Source: Sphaerisporangium rufum (GTDB lineage Bacteria; Actinomycetota; Actinomycetes; Streptosporangiales; Streptosporangiaceae). Taken from it: a DNA stretch of 64,000 nucleotides. The position numbers and the translations under genes were made by a program. Position 1 is the stretch's first letter, and every line of letters starts with the position of its first letter. Positions 60,097-64,000 of this stretch are shown here, one piece after another. The DNA lies in contig NZ_BOOU01000053.1 of the NCBI RefSeq assembly GCF_016863395.1, positions 124,001 to 188,000 of the forward strand, read 5' to 3'. The notes below the pieces were generated by a model that saw only the letters and a program-made list of their open reading frames with translations, searched no databases and had not been told where the DNA came from.

Positions 60097-61242
60097 TCAA
60101 GCGCGCGGCCGCGCGTTGAGCCGGGCGGCCTGCCGGGTGAGATGCTCACGTTCGGCCAGGCTCGGCGCCTTGGCGGCGGCTTCGGCGTACAGGCGGGCCG
60201 CGGTCACCGGGTCGCCGTCGCGTTCGTGCAGGTAGGCGGCGACGGCGGTGTGCCGGGGCAGCGCGGGGTCGAGACCGGCCAGCGCGGCCAAGCCGGCCCG
60301 CGCGCCGTCGGCCTCGCCGACCGCGACGGCCCGGTTGAGGCGGGCCACCGGGCTGCCGGTGAGGCGTACCAACTCGTCGTACCACTCGACGATCTGCACC
60401 CAGTCGGTCTCGGCGGCCGTCCGCGCGTCGGCGTGCAGCGCGGCGATGGCGGCCTGGGCCTGGTACTCGCCCAGCCAATCGCGGGCCAGGGCCGCCTGCA
60501 GGACGTCGACGCCCTCGGCGATGAGGCGGGTGTCCCACCGGCCGCGGTCCTGCTCGGCGAGCGGCACGAGCCTGCCGTCCGTGGTGGTGCGTGCCGCGCG
60601 CCGCGCGTGGTGCAGCAGCATGAGCGCGAGCAGGCCCGCGACCTCCTCGTCGCCGGTCATCGCGGCCAGCTGGCGGGTGAGCCGGATCGCCTCGGCGGCC
60701 AGGTCGACGTCGCCGGAGTAGCCTTCGTTGAAGACCAGGTAGAGGACGCGCAGCACCGTGGCGAGGTCACCGGGCCGGTCGAACCGGACGCCGGCGACGG
60801 CGCGCTTGGCCCGGCTGATCCGCTGGGCCATGGTCGCCTCCGGCACCAGGTAGGCCTGCGCGATCTGCCGGGTGGTCAGGCCGCCGACCGCCCGCAGCGT
60901 GAGCGCGACGGCCGACGCCGGGGTCAGGGACGGGTGCGCGCACAGGAAGTACAGCCGCAGCGTGTCGTCGCCCGCCCGGCCCGGGCCCGGCACCGGCTCG
61001 CCGTCCGCGCGTATCTCGCGGTTGCGCCGCGAGGTCTCGGCGCGGGCGGCGTCCAGGAACTTGCGCCAGGCCACGGTGATCAGCCAGCCCTTGGGGTCGT
61101 GCGGTGGGCCGGCCGGCCAGGTGCGTACCGCCTCGACCAGGGCGTCCTGGACGGCGTCCTCGGCCGCCGCGAAGTCGGCTCCGCGACGGACGAGAACACC
61201 GATCACCACCGGGACCAGGTCCCGCAGCAGGGAACCGTTCAC
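60097..61242 (-). CDS. ECF42-family RNA polymerase sigma factor (DUF6596/TPR-like tail)
   Basis: 381-aa sigma factor. Region 2 includes DFAAAEDAVQDALVEAVRTWP and GWLITVAWRKFLDAAR; region 4 includes ALTLRAVGGLTTRQIAQAYLVPEATMAQRISRAKR. The long C-terminal part (about 185-381) contains VLRVLYLVFNEGYSGD, LMLLHHARRAARTTTDGRLVPLAEQDR and TPR-like helices, characteristic of ECF42, where the tail regulates activity. The GTG at 61242 overlaps the YCII gene stop (GTGA). The pair ECF42 plus DGPF/YCII protein, with a matching promoter upstream, is the standard ECF42 module. Confidence 0.93.
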   Translation of the reverse strand: MNGSLLRDLVPVVIGVLVRRGADFAAAEDAVQDALVEAVRTWPAGPPHDPKGWLITVAWRKFLDAARAETSRRNREIRADGEPVPGPGRAGDDTLRLYFLCAHPSLTPASAVALTLRAVGGLTTRQIAQAYLVPEATMAQRISRAKRAVAGVRFDRPGDLATVLRVLYLVFNEGYSGDVDLAAEAIRLTRQLAAMTGDEEVAGLLALMLLHHARRAARTTTDGRLVPLAEQDRGRWDTRLIAEGVDVLQAALARDWLGEYQAQAAIAALHADARTAAETDWVQIVEWYDELVRLTGSPVARLNRAVAVGEADGARAGLAALAGLDPALPRHTAVAAYLHERDGDPVTAARLYAEAAAKAPSLAEREHLTRQAARLNARPRA

Positions 61243-61646
61243 TCGGTCACCGTGGGCGGATCGGCCAGGAAGGGCCGCACCTCCAGCCACTCCTGGATCG
61301 GCCTCCCGCCGGCCCCCGGCGCCGCCGACAGCTCGCCGGCCACCTCCAGCGCCCGCTCGTAGGTCTCGACATCGATCACCATCCAGCCGGCGATCAGGTC
61401 CTTGGTCTCGGCGAACGGGCCGTCGGTGACCGGCGGCCGTCCCGCGCCGTCATGGCGGACGAACGTCCCCTCCGGCGAGAGCGCCTGCCCGTCGACGAAC
61501 TCGCCGGTGCCCTCCAACCGGGCGGCCCAGTCCCGCATGAAACGCATGTGAGCCGAGACCTCCTGCGGCGTCCACTGCTCCATCGGCACCTCGTTGACCG
61601 GCGCCGGCCCGCCCCGGTAGTGCTTGAGCAGCAGGTACTTGGCCAT
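61239..61646 (-). CDS. YCII/DGPF-domain protein (ECF42 partner)
   Basis: 135-aa small protein. It opens MAKYLLLKHYRGG and contains the name-giving DGPF in VTDGPFAETKDLIAGWMVIDV. Single- or multi-domain DGPF proteins accompany ECF42 sigma factors and are their main targets; function unknown. ATG 61646 follows GAGGAGA. It is the first gene behind the ECF42-type promoter at 61697-61723 and overlaps the sigma gene by four bases. Confidence 0.93.
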   Translation of the reverse strand: MAKYLLLKHYRGGPAPVNEVPMEQWTPQEVSAHMRFMRDWAARLEGTGEFVDGQALSPEGTFVRHDGAGRPPVTDGPFAETKDLIAGWMVIDVETYERALEVAGELSAAPGAGGRPIQEWLEVRPFLADPPTVTE

Positions 61647-61696
61647 CGTCTTCTCCTCGCGTGCGGCACGCCCATTGTGGCGGTGTCCGTCTCGGG

Positions 61697-61723
61697 GACG
61701 GAACCACTCGCGGTTTCTCGACA
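61697..61723 (-). promoter_or_regulatory. ECF42-type promoter
   Basis: On the minus strand TGTCGA (61723-61718), a 17-base spacer and CGTC (61700-61697). This equals the ECF42 consensus as I recall it (TGTCGA; CG(A/T)C). It points at the YCII gene, ATG 51 bases downstream, and implies autoregulation of the sigma gene. Confidence 0.75.
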
Positions 61724-61769
61724 TCCCCACCGGAGGTTCCCGGCACGACCGCCCGGCCGCGGGCGCCGG

Positions 61770-63113
61770 TCAGCCGTCGGCGACGTCCTCGGGGGCGGCG
61801 CGGGCCAGCGCGGCGAGCAGGTCCAGCGCGGCCGCCAGCTCGGCCGGCGGCGGGGAGGCCAGGGCCAGCCGGACGGCGGGCGGCGCGGCGGCCGTTCCGG
61901 CGGCGAACGCGGCGGCCGGGGTGACCGCGACGCCGTGCTGGGCGGCGGCGGCGACGAAGGTCTCCGCCCGCCACCGGCCGGGCAGCTCCCACCAGGTGTA
62001 GTAGCCGCCTGGATGGGCGCGGGTGGTGAAGCCGGCCAGCCGGTCGGCGGCCACCCGCTGCCGTGCCGCCGCGTCGGTGCGGCGCGCCTCTTCCGCGGCG
62101 GCGGCCAGGCCGGCGGTGATCCACCGGGTGGCCGCCGCCAGCGCGAATCCCGGAGCCGTCCAGCCGCCCGCGCGCACCGCCGCGGCGACGGGCGCCGCCA
62201 TCGCGGGCGGCACCACGGCGAATCCGGCGGTCAGCCCGGGGCCGAACCTCTTGGACAGGCTGTCGACCAGGATGGTCAGCTCGGGCGCCAGCGCGGCCAG
62301 CGGCGGTTCGGCGCCCTGGTGCAGGAACGCCCAGACCCGGTCCTCCACCGCGGGCAGCGCCAGCTCGCGCAGCACGGCGGCCAGCTCGGCGCGCCGGCCC
62401 TCGGGCATGGTGACCGACAGGGGGTTGTGCAGCGTGGGCTGCAGGTACACCGCCGACAGCGGGGCGGCGCGGTGCGCGGCGGCCAGCGCGCCGGGCAGCA
62501 GGCCGGCCTCGTCACCGGCCAGCGGCACCGCCGCCACCCCGAGCCGGGCGGCGATCGCCTTGACCATCGGATACGTGAGCGCCTCCACGCCGAGGCGGCC
62601 GCCCGCCGGGACCAGCGCGGCGATCGCCCCGGCGATCATCTGCCGGCCGTTGCCGGCGAACAGCACGCGCGCCGGGTCCGGGGCGAAGGCACCGCGCGCC
62701 TGCAGGCCGGCCACCGCGGCGCGGGCCTCGGACGTGCCGGCCGGGCCGGCCGGGCGCAGCGCCCCGGCCAGCACGTCGGGCCGCAGCAGCGCGGCCAGCT
62801 GTTCGGCCAGCGGCCCGGCCAGGCCGTCCAGGGCAGGGTAGTTGAGCTCCAGGTCCACCCGGGCGCGGCCGGTGGGCTCCACCAGCGCCGCGCCGGCGGG
62901 CGGCGCGCCGGCGCGGACGTAGGTGCCGCGGCCGACCTCCCCGGTGACCAGGCCGCGCCTGGCCAGCTCGCGGTAGACCCGGGCCGCGGTGGAGGCGGCG
63001 ATGCCGCGCCGCCGGGCGAACGCGCGTTGCGGCGGCAGCCGGTCGCCGGGGCGCAGCCGCCCGGCGGCGATGTCGGCGGCGAGCGCGTCGGCGATCAGCC
63101 GGTAGTCGTCCAT
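61770..63113 (-). CDS. MocR-type regulator (GntR winged helix fused to PLP aminotransferase domain)
   Basis: 447-aa fusion protein. The N-terminal winged helix (about 3-68) reads IADALAADIAAGRLRPGDRLPPQRAFARRRGIAASTAARVYRELARRGLV. The aminotransferase-like part holds the PLP lysine, Lys288, in VDSLSKRFGPGLTAGF, with YLQPTLHNP and VEDRVW upstream. MocR proteins use PLP as a sensor. ATG 63113 (or GTG 63116) is the start. It is divergent from an alpha/beta hydrolase gene, with TTGCAC elements between them, and probably regulates it. Confidence 0.92.
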   Translation of the reverse strand: MDDYRLIADALAADIAAGRLRPGDRLPPQRAFARRRGIAASTAARVYRELARRGLVTGEVGRGTYVRAGAPPAGAALVEPTGRARVDLELNYPALDGLAGPLAEQLAALLRPDVLAGALRPAGPAGTSEARAAVAGLQARGAFAPDPARVLFAGNGRQMIAGAIAALVPAGGRLGVEALTYPMVKAIAARLGVAAVPLAGDEAGLLPGALAAAHRAAPLSAVYLQPTLHNPLSVTMPEGRRAELAAVLRELALPAVEDRVWAFLHQGAEPPLAALAPELTILVDSLSKRFGPGLTAGFAVVPPAMAAPVAAAVRAGGWTAPGFALAAATRWITAGLAAAAEEARRTDAAARQRVAADRLAGFTTRAHPGGYYTWWELPGRWRAETFVAAAAQHGVAVTPAAAFAAGTAAAPPAVRLALASPPPAELAAALDLLAALARAAPEDVADG

Positions 63114-63130
63114 CACACCTCAATCCGTCG

Positions 63131-63160
63131 ATTGCACCGAGTGCAAAGTCATTATTGCAC
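63131..63160. promoter_or_regulatory. Candidate MocR operator
   Basis: TTGCAC-CGA-GTGCAA (63132-63146) is a perfect inverted repeat, and ATTGCAC occurs twice in direct orientation (63131-63137 and 63154-63160), 23 bases apart. MocR proteins often bind mixed direct and inverted repeats. It lies between divergent start codons at 63113 and 63215. Confidence 0.65.
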
Positions 63161-63214
63161 TCACCTGTCGAGCCTGCCTACGATCGGCACAGCCACCAGG
63201 GGCGACGAAAGGGC

Positions 63215-64000
63215 ATGGACGTGACCAAGCAGGCGGGGATCAACGGGATCACGGTGACCTACGAGGACGAGGGGACGGGCCCGGCGCTGCTGCTGGTGCA
63301 CGGCCACCCGTTCGACCGCTCGATGTGGGCGCCGCAGGTGGCGGAGTTCGCCGCCTCGGGGTACCGGGTGATCGTGCCGGACCTGCGCGGCTACGGGCAG
63401 AGCACCGTGGTGCCCGGCACCACGCCGTTCCCGGTGTTCGCCGCCGACCTGGCCGCCCTGCTGGACCATCTGGGAGTGGCGGGGGTGGTGGTGGGCGGGC
63501 TGTCCATGGGCGGGCAGATCGCCATGGAGTTCTGCCGGCGCCATCCCGGCCGGATGCGCGGACTGCTGCTCGCCGACACCTCCGCGCCGGCCGAGACGCC
63601 AGAGGGCCGCGAGGCCCGGTACGTGATGGCCGAGCGGCTGCTCGCCGAGGGCATGGGCCCCTACGCCGAGGAGGTGCTCGGCATGATGGTGGCTCCGGCC
63701 ACCGTGACCGGACGGCCGCAGGTGGCCCGGCACGTCCTCGCCATGATGCGCGCGGCACCGCCCGCCGGCGCCGCGGCGGCGCTGCGCGGCCGCGCCGAGC
63801 GCGACGACCACACCGCCACGCTCGCCGGCCTCACCGTGCCGGCCACCGTCGTGGTCGGCCGCGAGGACGCCTACACGCCGGTCGCCGACGCGGAGTTCAT
63901 GGCGCGGACCATCCCCGACGCCGACCTGGTGGTGGTGGACGGCGCCGGGCACCTGCCCAACCTCGAGCGCCCCGAGGAGTTCGACCGCGCCCTGCGCGGC
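63215..64000 (+). CDS. Alpha/beta hydrolase (3' end beyond the window)
   Basis: At least 262 residues of an alpha/beta hydrolase; the frame is open to the window edge. The oxyanion region LLLVHGHPFDRSMWAPQ at 26-42, nucleophile Ser97 (GGLSMGGQ), an Asp in GREDAYTPV and His in GAGHLPNLE are all visible, so only the last few residues are missing. It resembles 3-oxoadipate enol-lactonase and other cofactor-free hydrolases of the same shape; substrate unknown. The ATG at 63215 follows CGAAAGGG. Probably controlled by the divergent MocR protein. Confidence 0.88.
   Translation, partial: MDVTKQAGINGITVTYEDEGTGPALLLVHGHPFDRSMWAPQVAEFAASGYRVIVPDLRGYGQSTVVPGTTPFPVFAADLAALLDHLGVAGVVVGGLSMGGQIAMEFCRRHPGRMRGLLLADTSAPAETPEGREARYVMAERLLAEGMGPYAEEVLGMMVAPATVTGRPQVARHVLAMMRAAPPAGAAAALRGRAERDDHTATLAGLTVPATVVVGREDAYTPVADAEFMARTIPDADLVVVDGAGHLPNLERPEEFDRALRG

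Overview
The window is very GC-rich DNA, tightly packed with genes on both strands. It has many GTG starts, ATGA/GTGA stop-start overlaps, numerous ECF sigma factors, TetR/MarR/GntR regulators and a type II polyketide gene set. This points to a filamentous actinomycete. A streptomycete or a member of the Streptosporangiales (Actinomadura/Nonomuraea-like) would fit, but I cannot place it to genus. I recognise 63 protein genes (the last cut by the window edge) and two broken gene remnants. I see no rRNA, tRNA or CRISPR array.

Layout. 61-4644 (minus): an ABC exporter pair followed upstream by a NarL-type two-component system. 4777-8160: a secreted serine hydrolase, a nucleotidyltransferase-fold protein and a lone tyrosine recombinase. 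8229-15932 (minus): a compact aromatic polyketide locus with TcmI-type cyclase, cupin, KS-alpha, KS-beta/CLF, ACP, aromatase/cyclase, tandem ABM-domain protein, SchA/CurD-domain protein and MarR regulator, headed by a SARP regulator. Gene order and proteins resemble spore-pigment (whiE) and tetracenomycin (tcm) sets; no ketoreductase or FAD hydroxylase is present. 16312-18408: an ECF41-type sigma factor divergent from a carboxymuconolactone-decarboxylase-like gene pair. Matching back-to-back ECF41-like promoters lie between them. 18624-22700: an MMPL exporter divergent from an OmpR-type two-component system.

22797-33814: an FCD-type GntR regulator with a DJ-1 protein and an alpha/beta hydrolase on the minus strand. 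Divergent from these is a seven-gene plus-strand run: a binding protein, two permeases, two MalK-type ATPases, an aldehyde dehydrogenase and an iron-type alcohol dehydrogenase. It looks like an uptake-and-oxidation pathway for a hydroxylated carbon source. 33873-44900: small regulator/effector units (TetR with a membrane protein, STAS with an anti-sigma kinase, NUDIX, WrbA, DeoR with an MFS transporter, TetR, DUF1062, aldo/keto reductase, SigG-like ECF sigma). These end in a decayed patch holding a truncated DHFR-family gene and a ZIP transporter with an internal deletion. 44902-49702: a two-component system divergent from an MBOAT/AlgJ-like O-acetylation pair. 49769-54934: esterase/TetR divergon, methyltransferase, and ArsR-like/MFS divergon. 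55071-59967: a tightly coupled operon with a YtrA-type GntR regulator, ABC ATPase, permease, S41 protease lipoprotein and esterase lipoprotein. 60097-61646: an ECF42 sigma factor with its YCII/DGPF partner and a matching ECF42-like promoter. 61770-64000: a MocR-type regulator divergent from an alpha/beta hydrolase that runs off the end.

The strongest leads are the polyketide locus with its split WhiE-I functions, degenerate SARP ATPase and neighbouring integrase; the two self-contained ECF modules (ECF41, ECF42) with promoters readable in the DNA; the YtrA-ABC-protease-esterase operon; and the transporter with two non-identical ATPases, one lacking the H-loop histidine. Functions are assigned by motif recognition without database searches.
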